A DNA stretch of 64,000 bases from Bordetella pseudohinzii (lineage in GTDB: Bacteria; Pseudomonadota; Gammaproteobacteria; Burkholderiales; Burkholderiaceae_B). Location of the stretch: contig NZ_JHEP02000003.1 in assembly GCF_000657795.2 (NCBI RefSeq), positions 372,001 to 436,000 of the forward strand, in the 5' to 3' direction. The notes under the pieces are model-generated. The model was not told the origin of the DNA and searched no databases. It worked only from the letters and a program-made list of their open reading frames with translations. Made by a program: the position numbers and the translations under genes. Below are positions 19,825 to 31,164 of this stretch, piece by piece (position 1 is the first letter of the stretch; every line of letters begins with the position of its first letter).

Positions 19825-20859
19825 ATGGAACCGGATATCCCTGGCGCGGAAAACCGTCTGGGACGCGGCGCGCCCCGCTTTGCCCAGGCCCCGGCCGCGC
19901 CGCGCCGGCTCGTGCTCGCCTGCCTGCTGGCGGCGCTGCTCATCCTCGCGGCCGGCCTGCTGTGGAAACGCTGGCTGGCGCCGGTCAGCGCGCCCGCGGC
20001 CGGCGCCAGCCTGGCCTTGCCGCTGACCGGACATCGGGTATTCGCCGCGTCTGAAGCCATGGCGCCAGCCGTCATCGAGCCGGCCCCGCCGCCGCCTGCC
20101 CCGGCGCCCGAGCCGCCGTGGTATCCGGAACCCGATATGCCGGTCCTGCCGCAGCGGCGCGGCCAGCCCTTCAAGGACGGGGCGACCATGATGATCAAGG
20201 AAACGCCGCCCCAGGCGCAGTGGCGGGGCGAGCCGGTGCAGGAGGGCGCGTCGCCGGATGCCTTGCAAGCCCAGGCGCGGCCCAGCCGCGCGGCGCGGGT
20301 CCGGGACCGCGATGCCGTGCTCTTGCCGGGCAGCTATATCGAATGCGTGCTTCAGACCCGCCTGGACACGACCGTGTCCGGCATGGCGACATGCCGCGTG
20401 ACGCAGGACGTCTACAGCGCCTCGGGCCGACGGGTGGTGATCCCGCGCGGCGCCATGGTCACCGGCCGCTATGCCGCCGGCCTTGCTCAGGGCGTCTCGC
20501 GGATCTATGTGTTGTGGAACCGCCTGATCACGCCGGCTGGCGTCACGGTGGCCCTGGATTCTCCCGCCATCGACGCCCTGGGCGCGAGCGGCCTGCCGGG
20601 CGTGGTCGACACGCATTTCGCCCAGCGTTTTGGAGCGGCCTTGCTGTTCAGCGTGATGGGCGACGCGGCATCCCAGCTCTTGCGGCCGAGGAACGACGCC
20701 ACCGTCACGGTGCAGACCAGCGGCGCGGTCAACACCCTGGCCGCCGAAGTCCTGCGCCATTCCATCAACATCCCGGCGACCCTGCGCAAGAACCCGGGCG
20801 AGCGGGTGGGCATCATGGTGGCGCGCGAGATCGATTTCTCCGGAGTCATCCATGAGTAA
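19825..20859 (+). CDS. ptlG: Ptl T4SS core protein, VirB10 family
   Basis: 344 residues: cytoplasmic N-terminus, membrane span (about 29-48), a Pro-rich periplasmic linker (PAPPPPAPAPEPPW), then the VirB10/TrbI beta barrel with LLPGSYIECVLQTRLDTTVSG, RRVVIPRGAMVTGRY and the C-terminal NIPATLRKNPGERVGIMVAREIDF. VirB10 spans both membranes and gates the channel. It ends inside the start of ptlH (eight-base overlap). Confidence 0.95.
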   Translation: MEPDIPGAENRLGRGAPRFAQAPAAPRRLVLACLLAALLILAAGLLWKRWLAPVSAPAAGASLALPLTGHRVFAASEAMAPAVIEPAPPPPAPAPEPPWYPEPDMPVLPQRRGQPFKDGATMMIKETPPQAQWRGEPVQEGASPDALQAQARPSRAARVRDRDAVLLPGSYIECVLQTRLDTTVSGMATCRVTQDVYSASGRRVVIPRGAMVTGRYAAGLAQGVSRIYVLWNRLITPAGVTVALDSPAIDALGASGLPGVVDTHFAQRFGAALLFSVMGDAASQLLRPRNDATVTVQTSGAVNTLAAEVLRHSINIPATLRKNPGERVGIMVAREIDFSGVIHE

Positions 20860-21919
20860 TCCGACGCTGTTGCGCGATGCCTCGGTGGCCTACCATCTGC
20901 AACTCATCCAGCCCTGGCTGGCGGCGCCGGATGTTCAGGAAATCTGCGTCAACCGCCCGGCGGAGCTGTGGTGCGAGCGCAAAGGGCAATGGGAGCGCCA
21001 TGCTGTCGAGGGCCTGTCGCTGGCGCATTTGCATGGGTTGGCCAAGGCGGTCGCGCGCTACAACGACCGGGATGTGTCATTCGAGACGCCGCTGCTGGCC
21101 GGCAATCTGCCGCAGGGCGAACGCATACAGATCGTGGTGCCGCCCGCCTGCGAGCAGGGCCGGCTGTCGCTGACCGTGCGCAAGCCGGCGGCCACGCGCT
21201 GGGGGCTGCCGGAACTCGCCGCCCAGGGCATGTTCGATGCGGCGGCCAGTCGTCACGAGACTGATGAGGCGTTGCGCCGCCTTTATGCCCGGCAGGATGT
21301 GCCCGGGTTTTTGCGGCTGGCGGTCCGGCTGGGCAAGGTCATCGTGGTGGCGGGGCAGACGGGCGCGGGCAAGACGACGCTGATGAATGCCCTGGCGGCG
21401 GAGATTCCGGCCGGCGAAAGAATCGTGACGATAGAGGACGTGCGCGAGATCCGCCTGGACGACCATCCCAACCACGTCCATTTGCTGCATGGCACGGCAG
21501 CCGGCCGCACGCTGCCGGTGAGCGAGCTGGTGCGCGCGGCCTTGCGCATGAGCCCGTCGCGCCTGCTGCTGTCGGAGTTGCGCGGCGCGGAGGCTTTTGA
21601 TTTCCTGCGCGCCTGCTCCTCGGGCCACCAGGGCGGCCTGACGACCTGCCATGCCGATTCCGCCGCCTCGGCCTTCGACCGCCTGGCTCTGATGTGCTTG
21701 CAGCATCCGGACAGCCGCGGGCTGCGCTATCCGGTGATACGGCGTTTGCTGGACAGTGTCATCGATGTCGTGGTGCATCTGGACAGAGGACCGGGCAATC
21801 GCCGCCACATGACGGACATCTGGTTCGGCGGCCGCCTCAGGTCAGGGGCGCGGGGGCGGGCACGCCCAGGTCGTCGCCCAGCTGCTTCAGGTTGGCCCAG
21901 ATGGCCGGGGCGAAGCTGA
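20852..21919 (+). CDS. ptlH: Ptl T4SS ATPase, VirB11 family (extended C-terminus)
   Basis: 355 residues. It is a hexameric traffic ATPase at the base of the T4SS. Visible: EICVNRPAELW near the N-terminus, Walker A GQTGAGKTTLMNAL near residue 170, the Asp box TIEDVREIRLDDHPNHVHLL, Walker B LLLSELRGAEAFDFL and the His box SGHQGGLTTCHADSA. Homology to PtlH ends at MTDIWFGGRL; the last roughly 25 residues are Arg/Gly/Pro-rich and encoded antisense to the 3' end of the convergent dehydrogenase gene, with an 83-base overlap. The original stop codon seems to have been lost at the locus boundary. Confidence 0.93.
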   Translation: MSNPTLLRDASVAYHLQLIQPWLAAPDVQEICVNRPAELWCERKGQWERHAVEGLSLAHLHGLAKAVARYNDRDVSFETPLLAGNLPQGERIQIVVPPACEQGRLSLTVRKPAATRWGLPELAAQGMFDAAASRHETDEALRRLYARQDVPGFLRLAVRLGKVIVVAGQTGAGKTTLMNALAAEIPAGERIVTIEDVREIRLDDHPNHVHLLHGTAAGRTLPVSELVRAALRMSPSRLLLSELRGAEAFDFLRACSSGHQGGLTTCHADSAASAFDRLALMCLQHPDSRGLRYPVIRRLLDSVIDVVVHLDRGPGNRRHMTDIWFGGRLRSGARGRARPGRRPAASGWPRWPGRS

Positions 21920-22892
21920 TGGCGTCGTGGTTGAGCGCGCGGTTGGCCGCCTCGTATTCGCCGGGATATTGCACCCGGTCCACGCCCGGCTGCGGCGGGC
22001 AGGCGTGCAGATAATCGATGAAGGCGTCGACTTCATGGGTGCGCCAGCTGGCGTTGAAATCCACCTGCGGATTGAGCAGCACCGCGAACATATTGTTGGT
22101 GGCCACGCCCTGGCGCGGGTTGTCCGGCTGTATGGTGCCGCCGCCGGAGAGCACGCCGGCCAGCAGCTCGGCCACCAGGCCCATGGCGTAGCCTTTATGG
22201 CCGCCGAAGGGCAGCAGCGCGCCGGGCGGATCGGTGAACAGGGCATGGGGGTCGTTGGTCGGCTTGCCTTCGGCGTCGATCAGCGAGCCCGGCGGCGCCT
22301 GTTCGCCCTTGGCCGCCAGCACGCGCGCCTTGTTGACGGCGATGGCGCTGGTGGCCATGTCCACGATCAGGGGCGGGCGTCCGCCGGGCAGCGGGCCGGC
22401 AAAGCAGAGCGGGTTGGTCGTCAGGCAGGCGCGCGCGCCGCCGAAGGGCGCCACCGTCGGGACGCGGTTGATCACATTGGTGAAGGCCAGCAGGATCAGG
22501 CCGGCGTGGGCGGCCATTTCGCCATAGTGGCCCATGCGGCCCAGGTGATGGCTGCGGCGCAGGGTGAGAATGCAGGAGCCCAGTTCCTGGGTGCGCGCGA
22601 TGGCGGCCTGCACCGCCATCTTGCCCACATGCTGGCCGAAGCCGTTGTCGCCGTCGAAGGCCAGGAAGCTGCCGTTGTCGGTCAGCAGCTGCAGCCGGCC
22701 GTCGGCGCGCACAAAGCCGTCTTTCAGCACGCGGGCGTAGTTGGGCAGGATGGACAGGCCGTGGCTGGTATAGCCCACCCGGTCCGACTCGGCCAGGTGT
22801 TCGGCCACGTCGCGGGCGATGTCCCGCGGCACGTCCTGGGCGCAGAGCAGGTTTTCGCCATAGGCAATGGCATCGGCAAGCGCGATTTTCAT
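21837..22892 (-). CDS. Malate/L-lactate dehydrogenase family (Ldh2) NAD(P)-dependent oxidoreductase
   Basis: 351 residues of the YlbC/YbiC-type 2-hydroxyacid dehydrogenase family. Family marks: SDRVGYTSHGLSILPNY, the SHHLGRMGHYGEMAA block with the catalytic His, and LTTNPLCFAGPLPGG followed by VDMATSAIA and GGHKGYAMGLVAELLAG. It likely oxidises or reduces a 2-hydroxycarboxylate, substrate not determinable. The start at 22892 has GGAG upstream. It is cotranscribed with the upstream transporter (10-base gap), suggesting uptake and oxidation of the same dicarboxylate or hydroxyacid. Its last 83 bases lie under the ptlH read-through. Confidence 0.88.
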   Translation of the reverse strand: MKIALADAIAYGENLLCAQDVPRDIARDVAEHLAESDRVGYTSHGLSILPNYARVLKDGFVRADGRLQLLTDNGSFLAFDGDNGFGQHVGKMAVQAAIARTQELGSCILTLRRSHHLGRMGHYGEMAAHAGLILLAFTNVINRVPTVAPFGGARACLTTNPLCFAGPLPGGRPPLIVDMATSAIAVNKARVLAAKGEQAPPGSLIDAEGKPTNDPHALFTDPPGALLPFGGHKGYAMGLVAELLAGVLSGGGTIQPDNPRQGVATNNMFAVLLNPQVDFNASWRTHEVDAFIDYLHACPPQPGVDRVQYPGEYEAANRALNHDAISFAPAIWANLKQLGDDLGVPAPAPLT

Positions 22893-22902
22893 TCCGGGCT
22901 CC

Positions 22903-24393
22903 TTACAGAATGCCCAGCCAGCGCCAGTAGGTCATGCCCATCAGCAGCATGAGGCCGAAGCCGATGATGGTGATGATGATGCCGACCTTGGCGAACTGTT
23001 TGGCGGTGAAGGTTTCCGTGCCCAGGCAGACCATGTTCTGCGGCGCGTTGATGGGCAGGATGAAGCCATAGCTGACCACGAAGCCGAGCAGCATGGTCAT
23101 GCCCAGGCGGTTGAAGTCGCCCGGCAGGGTCTGCAGCACCGAGATCAGGATGGGCAGCATGGCCGAGGTCAGCGCCGTGGCGCTGGCAAAGCCCAGGTGG
23201 ATGAGGATGAGGAAGGCCGACAGGATGGCGAAGATCATCAGCGGGCTGACATGGTCCAGGCCGGTGTGGGTGACCACCTGATTGCCCAGCCATTGGCCGG
23301 CCTGGGTCGACAGCAGGGCCGAGCCCAGGCTGATGCCCACGCCGAAGACGATGACCGTGCCCCAGGGGATGCGCGATTGGACGTCCTTCCAGGTCATGAC
23401 GCCGATGCGCGGCAGCATGAGCAGCACCAGACCGAAGTAGGTGGTCGAGGTGGTGTCGAAGTTGTGCAGGAGTTTTTCGGTGGACCAGAACAGCAGCAGC
23501 AGGATGGACACGGCCAGCAGGCGCTTCTGCGGCGCGGTCATGGGACCCAGCTCGCGCAGCTCGCGTTCGACGGCTTCCTTGCCGCCGGCGATCTCGTCGC
23601 TTTCGGGCGGCAGCATCTTCAGCACGATGAAGATCAGCACGGCGGACATGATGATGGACCACGGCGTGCCGGCGATCAGCCATTCGGCCCAGCTCACGCG
23701 CTCGCCCAGCATTTTTTCCATGAAGCCGACCGTGAGCAGGTTCTGCGCGGCGGCGGTCTGGATGCCGACGTTCCAGATGCTGGTGGCCTGGGCCACGATG
23801 ATCATGATGCCGGCGGCGATGTTGGAGCGCTTGTCCACCCCGAAGGCGGCGATCACGCCCATCATGATGGGCACCACGGCCGCGCTGCGCGCGGTGGCGC
23901 TGGGCACCACCAGGCTGAGCACGATGGTGACCGCGATGGCGCCCACCAGGATGCGGCGGGTGCTGGTGCCGATCTTGGACAAGGTCACCAGCGCGATGCG
24001 CCGGTCCAGGCCGGTGAAGGTCATGGCCGCCGCGATGAACAGGGCGCCGGCCACCAGCGCCAGGGCGGAGTTGGCGAAACCCTGCAAGGCCATGGTGATG
24101 GCCGCCGAGGTGCCGATGAGCACCTCGGGATTCTTGACCGAGGGGGCCGTGCCCAGCAGAAAGGCCATCAAGGTCGTGACCATGATGGCGCTGGCTTCAT
24201 AGGATACGGCTTCGGTGACCCAGACCACCACCGCGAAGGCGAGGATGGCCAGCATGCGGTGGCCGGCGATGGGCAGGTCGGCGGGGGTGGGCAGGAGCAG
24301 GACGGCGACGAGGGCGATGATGCCGGCGACCAGGCCTATGGGGATTTTCTTTTTGGGGGCTTGCTGGGCAGGGACAGCGGCTTGCGCGGTCAT
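22903..24393 (-). CDS. SLC13/DASS-family anion (dicarboxylate) transporter
   Basis: 496 residues with about 11-12 membrane segments. The divalent-anion:sodium symporter family signature is visible in LAILAFAVVVWVTEAVSYE, in VPSATARSAAVVPI (the SNT-like substrate motif) and in the C-terminal half (ILINLGF-like ILIHLGFASATALTSAMLPI). It should import a di- or tricarboxylate. Of the two ATGs at 24393 and 24399, the inner one has GGAG at a proper six-base spacing. It lies 10 bases upstream of the dehydrogenase gene. Confidence 0.88.
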   Translation of the reverse strand: MTAQAAVPAQQAPKKKIPIGLVAGIIALVAVLLLPTPADLPIAGHRMLAILAFAVVVWVTEAVSYEASAIMVTTLMAFLLGTAPSVKNPEVLIGTSAAITMALQGFANSALALVAGALFIAAAMTFTGLDRRIALVTLSKIGTSTRRILVGAIAVTIVLSLVVPSATARSAAVVPIMMGVIAAFGVDKRSNIAAGIMIIVAQATSIWNVGIQTAAAQNLLTVGFMEKMLGERVSWAEWLIAGTPWSIIMSAVLIFIVLKMLPPESDEIAGGKEAVERELRELGPMTAPQKRLLAVSILLLLFWSTEKLLHNFDTTSTTYFGLVLLMLPRIGVMTWKDVQSRIPWGTVIVFGVGISLGSALLSTQAGQWLGNQVVTHTGLDHVSPLMIFAILSAFLILIHLGFASATALTSAMLPILISVLQTLPGDFNRLGMTMLLGFVVSYGFILPINAPQNMVCLGTETFTAKQFAKVGIIITIIGFGLMLLMGMTYWRWLGIL

Positions 24394-24545
24394 ATCCATC
24401 TCCGTTTCTGAGTCAACACTACGACGAAACAAGCGTAACAACTAGAGGAAAACCCGCATTGATGGCAATCAAGCTAGCACGGTTTTGACCTTGTGGGCAG
24501 AGGGGGGGACGATTATGCTGCGCGGTTAACCGCGGGACGCCTGCC

Positions 24546-25121
24546 TCAGGGCAGCGCCAGCCTCAGGTGTTCTTCGAGATGGACCGTGGGCGCCACGCGC
24601 CAACCGCTTTGCGCATAGCGCAGCCAGCGCCCCATGACCAGATGGGTCAGCAGGCTGGCGTGAGCGGCCACATTGGCCTGGGCGGGCAGGCTGCCCTCGC
24701 TGACCGCGTTGCGCAGGCATTGCTTCAGGGTGGCCTCGATGCGGTCGTTGATGTGATTGATGCGTTCTTGCAGGCGATTGTCTTCGGTCACCAGGGCGTC
24801 GCCCGTCAGGACCCGGGTGATGCCGCGGTTGCGCTCGGCGAAGGCCAGCAGCATGGAGACGGTCTTGCGGGTTTGCGACAGCGCCTGGGGCTCGGCGGCC
24901 GCGATCTGGTTGATGAGCGTGAAGAGCGTCGTCTCGATGAATTCGATCAGCCCTTCGAACATCTGCGCCTTGCTGGCGAAGTGGCGATAGAGCGCCGCTT
25001 CGGAGACCTGCAGGCGCGCGGCCAGCGCGGCCGTGGTGATGCGGGCAGCGTGGGGCTGCTCCAGCATCTCGGCCAGCGTTTGCAGAATCTGGGTCTTTCT
25101 TTCGCCGGGTTTGGTCGCCAT
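24546..25121 (-). CDS. slmA: Nucleoid occlusion factor SlmA (TetR fold)
   Basis: 191 residues. The TetR-type helix-turn-helix (ITTAALAARLQVSEAALYRHFASKAQMFEGLI) and the C-terminal body match SlmA, which binds specific DNA sites and blocks FtsZ assembly over the chromosome. GERKTQILQTLAEMLEQP and the ALYRHFASKAQMFEGLI block are typical. A generic TetR regulator is the alternative, but the match is close along the length. It reads in the same direction as the HAD nucleotidase and argB upstream of it. Confidence 0.85.
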   Translation of the reverse strand: MATKPGERKTQILQTLAEMLEQPHAARITTAALAARLQVSEAALYRHFASKAQMFEGLIEFIETTLFTLINQIAAAEPQALSQTRKTVSMLLAFAERNRGITRVLTGDALVTEDNRLQERINHINDRIEATLKQCLRNAVSEGSLPAQANVAAHASLLTHLVMGRWLRYAQSGWRVAPTVHLEEHLRLALP

Positions 25122-25152
25122 GACGGAGCCGTGGTCGGAGGCAGGTTGACTG

Positions 25153-25895
25153 TCAGCCCCGCAGCGGACGGCGGCGCAACAGCAAGTCAGTCACGCAGTT
25201 TACCCGCAAGTCGACATAAGCAGGACGGTGCCGATGGGCGCGCGCGAAAGGCGTGCCGGGGTGATACACATGCACGGTGCGCACGCCGGCGCGCCGGGCG
25301 CCGCGCAGATTGTCCAACGTATCTTCGACCAGCACCGCGCGCCGGGCGGGCACGCCTTCGTGGGCCAGCACATAGCGCAGCAGCGCCGACGAGGGCTTGG
25401 GCCGGAACTCGCCGTGCAGGCGCATCTGCTCGATGCCCCAGAGCGCGTCGAAGTGCCGCAGGATGCCCAGATGGCGCAGCACCGCGCGCGCATAGTGCAG
25501 CGGCGCGTTGGTGAGCAGCACCTTGCGGCCGGGCAGCCGCTTGAGCTTGTGCGCCAGGCCTTTCTCGGCGCGCACCAGGGGCCGGACATCGAAGTCGTGG
25601 CTGCGGTGCAGGAAGCGCTGCGGGTCCACGCCGTGGTGGCGCACCATGCCGATCACCGTGGCGCCGTAGCGCTTCCAGTACTTGGTGCGAAAACCATTGG
25701 CCGTGTCGGCGTCGACTTCCAGCAGTTCCGACACCGCGCGCGTCATGCCCGCGTCGATCCGCGGAAAGATGGCGTGCGAGGTGTCGTGCAGGGTGTTGTC
25801 CAGGTCGAACAGCCATAGCAGGCCGTCGCCGGACGGCTCGCGGCGCGAGCGGCGCACCCGCGCCGCCGGCCGCGATAACTGGCGGCGCGCCAGCA

Positions 25896-25896
<1 letters not shown>
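25153..25896 (-). CDS. HAD-family pyrimidine 5'-nucleotidase
   Basis: 247 residues. HAD motif I is LFDLDNTLHDTS (nucleophile Asp), motif II VLLTNAP, then the KPSS lysine and VLVEDTLDNLRGARRAGV. This is the SDT1/YjjG-like subgroup that dephosphorylates UMP or CMP. The N-terminus is Arg-rich. Its ATG overlaps the argB stop by one base (TGATG), a fixed neighbourhood in related betaproteobacteria as far as I know. Confidence 0.88.
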
Positions 25897-28376
<2,480 letters not shown>

Positions 28377-28380
<4 letters not shown>

Positions 28381-29129
28381 TTGATGGGCATGAGTTCGAT
28401 GCCGCCGTCCGAGCCGCCGCCGGCCGGGGCGGCGCCCTGGCTGGACGAGGCGCCCTGGCTGGAGGAGGCGCCCGACTCGATGGGCGCGGCCTTGCCGTCA
28501 TTGCTGCCGGACAGGCGGACGGCCTCTTCGCGGCTGATGATTTCGAAGAGTTTTACCACTTTTGTGATGCCGCCGACACTGGAGGCCGCGTTGGCGGCGT
28601 AATCGCCTTCGGACTGCGTCACCATGCCCATGAGGTAGACCACGCCCTTGTCGGTCGTGACCGCGATGGTGCGCGAGGGCACGTATTGGGCGTTGACCAG
28701 GGCCGTGCGGACCTTGGAGGTCAGCCAGGTGTCGTTGGAGCGCGTCGAGAAGGCGGCCGCCGGGCCGATCGTCAGCTGGTTGCTGACCGACTTGACCTTG
28801 TCCACGCCCTGGGCGATGGCCGTGGCCTGGGCCCGGTCAGCCTCGGTGGGGACGTCGCCGGTGAGCAGCACCTGGCCGTTGTAGACCAGGGCGTTGACGC
28901 GGGCATTGTTGCCCAGCTTCTGGCTGATCTGGCTTTCCACCCGGAAGGTGATGTTCTGGTCATCGAGCTGGACGCCCGAGCTGCGCCTGTCGGTGGCCAC
29001 CACGGCGGTGCCGGCGGCGGCCCCGCCGACCACCAGCGGCACGCAGGCCGACAGCGAGGCGGCGGTGGCGGCCAGGGCCGCGGCCAGGATCAGGGGACGG
29101 GCCGCGCGTCGCGCTTTGGGCATCATCAT
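28377..29129 (-). CDS. BON-domain outer-membrane lipoprotein (DolP-like)
   Basis: 250 residues. A lipoprotein signal with lipobox LSAC (Cys near residue 25) is followed by two BON domains: DDQNITFRVESQISQKL..VLLTGDVPTEADRAQA and SNDTWLTSKVRTAL..VYLMGMVTQSEGDYA. This is the architecture of DolP/YraP, an envelope-integrity lipoprotein encoded next to the yraN/diaA-type genes, as here. The C-terminus has a low-complexity tail with two copies of GASSSQGA. Its ATG overlaps the stop of the SIS gene. Confidence 0.9.
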
Positions 29130-29719
29130 TCGGTGTCTCCAAGCAATAGGGCATCGATACCATCGCACAGGGCATGCAGCAACAGGATGTGTATTTCCTG
29201 GATGCGCATGGTGCGGTCGTGCGGAACACATAGATGGACGTCATGCGGCGTGATGAGTTCCCCGATGACGCCGCCGCCCTTGCCGGTCAGGGCGATGACG
29301 TGCATCTCGCGCTCGTGCGCGGCCTGCATGGCGCGCACGACATTGGGGGAATTGCCGCTGGTGGAGATCGCCACCAGGACGTCGCCGGGCTGGCCCAGGG
29401 CGCTGACCTGGCGCTCGAAGATCTCGTCAAAGCCGTAGTCGTTGCCCACCGCCGTGAGGATGGACGTGTCGGTGTTCAGGGCGATGCCGGCCAGCGGCAG
29501 GCGGTCGCGCTCGAAGCGCCCCACCAGCTCGGCGATGAAATGCTGGGCGTCGGCGGCCGAGCCGCCGTTGCCGCAAGCCAGAATCCGGCCATTGTTGGCC
29601 AATGCCGCGAACAGCAGCTCCACCGCGGCCGACAGCGGCTCGGACAGGGCGTGCATGCTTTGTTCGCACAGCGCCATCGCATCGCGGAAGTGCGACGTCA
29701 TGCGAGAGGTCATATCCAT
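29126..29719 (-). CDS. gmhA: SIS-domain phosphoheptose isomerase / DiaA family protein
   Basis: 197 residues. The SIS fold has ILACGNGGSAADAQHFIAELVGRFERDR, LVAISTSGNSPNVVRAM and the C-terminal IQEIHILLLHALCD. Members are either sedoheptulose-7-phosphate isomerase (GmhA, LPS heptose) or DiaA (DnaA-binding replication initiator). The yraN-diaA-dolP gene order favours a DiaA-like role, while the sequence retains isomerase-type motifs, so the symbol is tentative. Confidence 0.82.
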   Translation of the reverse strand: MDMTSRMTSHFRDAMALCEQSMHALSEPLSAAVELLFAALANNGRILACGNGGSAADAQHFIAELVGRFERDRLPLAGIALNTDTSILTAVGNDYGFDEIFERQVSALGQPGDVLVAISTSGNSPNVVRAMQAAHEREMHVIALTGKGGGVIGELITPHDVHLCVPHDRTMRIQEIHILLLHALCDGIDALLLGDTE

Positions 29720-29752
29720 GGCGCGGATTATCTCATGGGGCGCGCCGGCCGA

Positions 29753-30190
29753 TCAGCCCCGGCGGCGCCGGCGGCGTAACGCCTGTGACTGAATGTCGGG
29801 CTGGAAGGCGTCGCGCAGCCATTGCGGCCGGCCGGCCTCGAAGGCCAGCACGTCAAATCGCAGGGCTTGCCCGGCCAGGCCGGCCTGTATCTGCCACAGG
29901 GCGGCCGCGCGCGCCAGCCGCGCCTGCTTGGCCGCGCCGATGCTGGCCGCCGCGCCGCCGCAGGCCGCGCTGCCGCGCCAGCGCACCTCGACCACGACCA
30001 GCAGCGGCCCATCCCGCATGACCAGGTCCAGCTCGCCGTGGCGGTTGCGCACATTGCGCGCCAGCAGCCGCAGCCCATGGGCGCGCAGCAGGCGCAGCGC
30101 TTCGGTTTCGGCGCGCCGCCCCTGGAGATGGCGCGGGTCGGGACGGAGAGCGCGCCGGCACAGGCGCGGCAGCAGGTCGGCAAGGCGCAT
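29753..30190 (-). CDS. YraN/UPF0102 family nuclease-like protein
   Basis: 145 residues. The restriction-endonuclease-like core is visible: [38 protein letters not shown] then [10 protein letters not shown]. The GELDLV..VEVR acidic pattern is the family signature; the usual lysine after VEVK is Arg here. Function unknown, possibly DNA recombination or repair. It is divergent from rsmI, the usual arrangement. Confidence 0.88.
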   Translation of the reverse strand: MRLADLLPRLCRRALRPDPRHLQGRRAETEALRLLRAHGLRLLARNVRNRHGELDLVMRDGPLLVVVEVRWRGSAACGGAAASIGAAKQARLARAAALWQIQAGLAGQALRFDVLAFEAGRPQWLRDAFQPDIQSQALRRRRRRG

Positions 30191-30231
30191 GGGGCTACAC
30201 TGGCAGGGTTTCCACCCCCGCGGTTCCCCTT

Positions 30232-31164
30232 ATGAATCAAGAAGTCACATCCTCTGTCGCCGGCGACGCCTGGCGCCGGGTCGCCGAGCGGGTGGCCGCG
30301 CAGCATTGGCCCGAGGGGGCGCTCTATGTCGTGGCCACGCCTATCGGCAACCTGGGCGACCTGGGCCTGCGGGCCTGGCAGGCGCTGGCGCGCGCCGACA
30401 TCATTGCCGCCGAGGACACCCGCGCCAGCCGCACGCTGCTCGACGCCTGGGGGATCGCCACGCCCTTGATGGCCGCTCACCGCCACAATGAGGCGCAGGC
30501 GGCCGAGGCCATCTGCCAGCGCCTGGCCCAGGGCCAGCGCGTGGCCCTGGTCTCCGACGCCGGCGCTCCGGCGGTCAGCGACCCCGGCGCCCGGGTGGTG
30601 CGCGCGGTGCGCGAAGCCGGCTATCCGGTGCTGCCCATCCCCGGGCCCAGTGCCGTCATCACCGCCCTGATGGGCAGCGGTGTGACCACGGACGAAAATC
30701 CCGCCTTCGCCTTCGCCGGTTTCGCGCCGCCCAAGGCGGCGGCGCGCCAGCGCTGGCTGGCCGACTGGAGCGCGCTGCCCGCGCCGGTCCTGATGTTTGA
30801 GTCGCCCCACCGGCTCGCGGCCACCCTGGCCGATCTGCTGCAGGTCTGCGGCCCCGAACGGCGGCTGACCGTGGCGCGCGAACTCACCAAGCGCTTCGAG
30901 GAAATCGTGAGCTTTCCGCTGGCCGAGGCCGCCGCCTGGCTGGCGGGCGACGCTCACCGCGAGCAGGGCGAATTCGTGCTGATCCTGCACGCCGCCGCGC
31001 CCAGCCCGGATGCCGGCCCGGCCGATCCGGCGCTGGACCGCCTGCTCGACGCCCTGCTTGAGAGTGTCTCGGTGCGCGATGCGGCAAGGATCGCCGCCAA
31101 AGCCACCGGCCAGCCGCGCGATGCGCTTTACCAGCGCGCCCTGGCGCGCAAGGAGGGCGCATGA
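30232..31164 (+). CDS. rsmI: 16S rRNA (cytidine1402-2'-O)-methyltransferase
   Basis: 310 residues. It is a SAM-dependent tetrapyrrole-methylase-type enzyme that methylates C1402 of 16S rRNA. Family marks: LYVVATPIGNLGDLGLRAW, IIAAEDTRASRTLL, ALVSDAGAPAVSDPGARVVR and VLPIPGPSAVITALMGSG. The stop overlaps the ogt start (ATGA). Confidence 0.96.
   Translation: MNQEVTSSVAGDAWRRVAERVAAQHWPEGALYVVATPIGNLGDLGLRAWQALARADIIAAEDTRASRTLLDAWGIATPLMAAHRHNEAQAAEAICQRLAQGQRVALVSDAGAPAVSDPGARVVRAVREAGYPVLPIPGPSAVITALMGSGVTTDENPAFAFAGFAPPKAAARQRWLADWSALPAPVLMFESPHRLAATLADLLQVCGPERRLTVARELTKRFEEIVSFPLAEAAAWLAGDAHREQGEFVLILHAAAPSPDAGPADPALDRLLDALLESVSVRDAARIAAKATGQPRDALYQRALARKEGA

Noticed and set aside
22867-24411. 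A 514-codon plus-strand frame rich in His, Gln, Asp and Gly
   Set aside because: It is the antisense shadow of the SLC13 transporter, which has clear membrane segments and family signatures.
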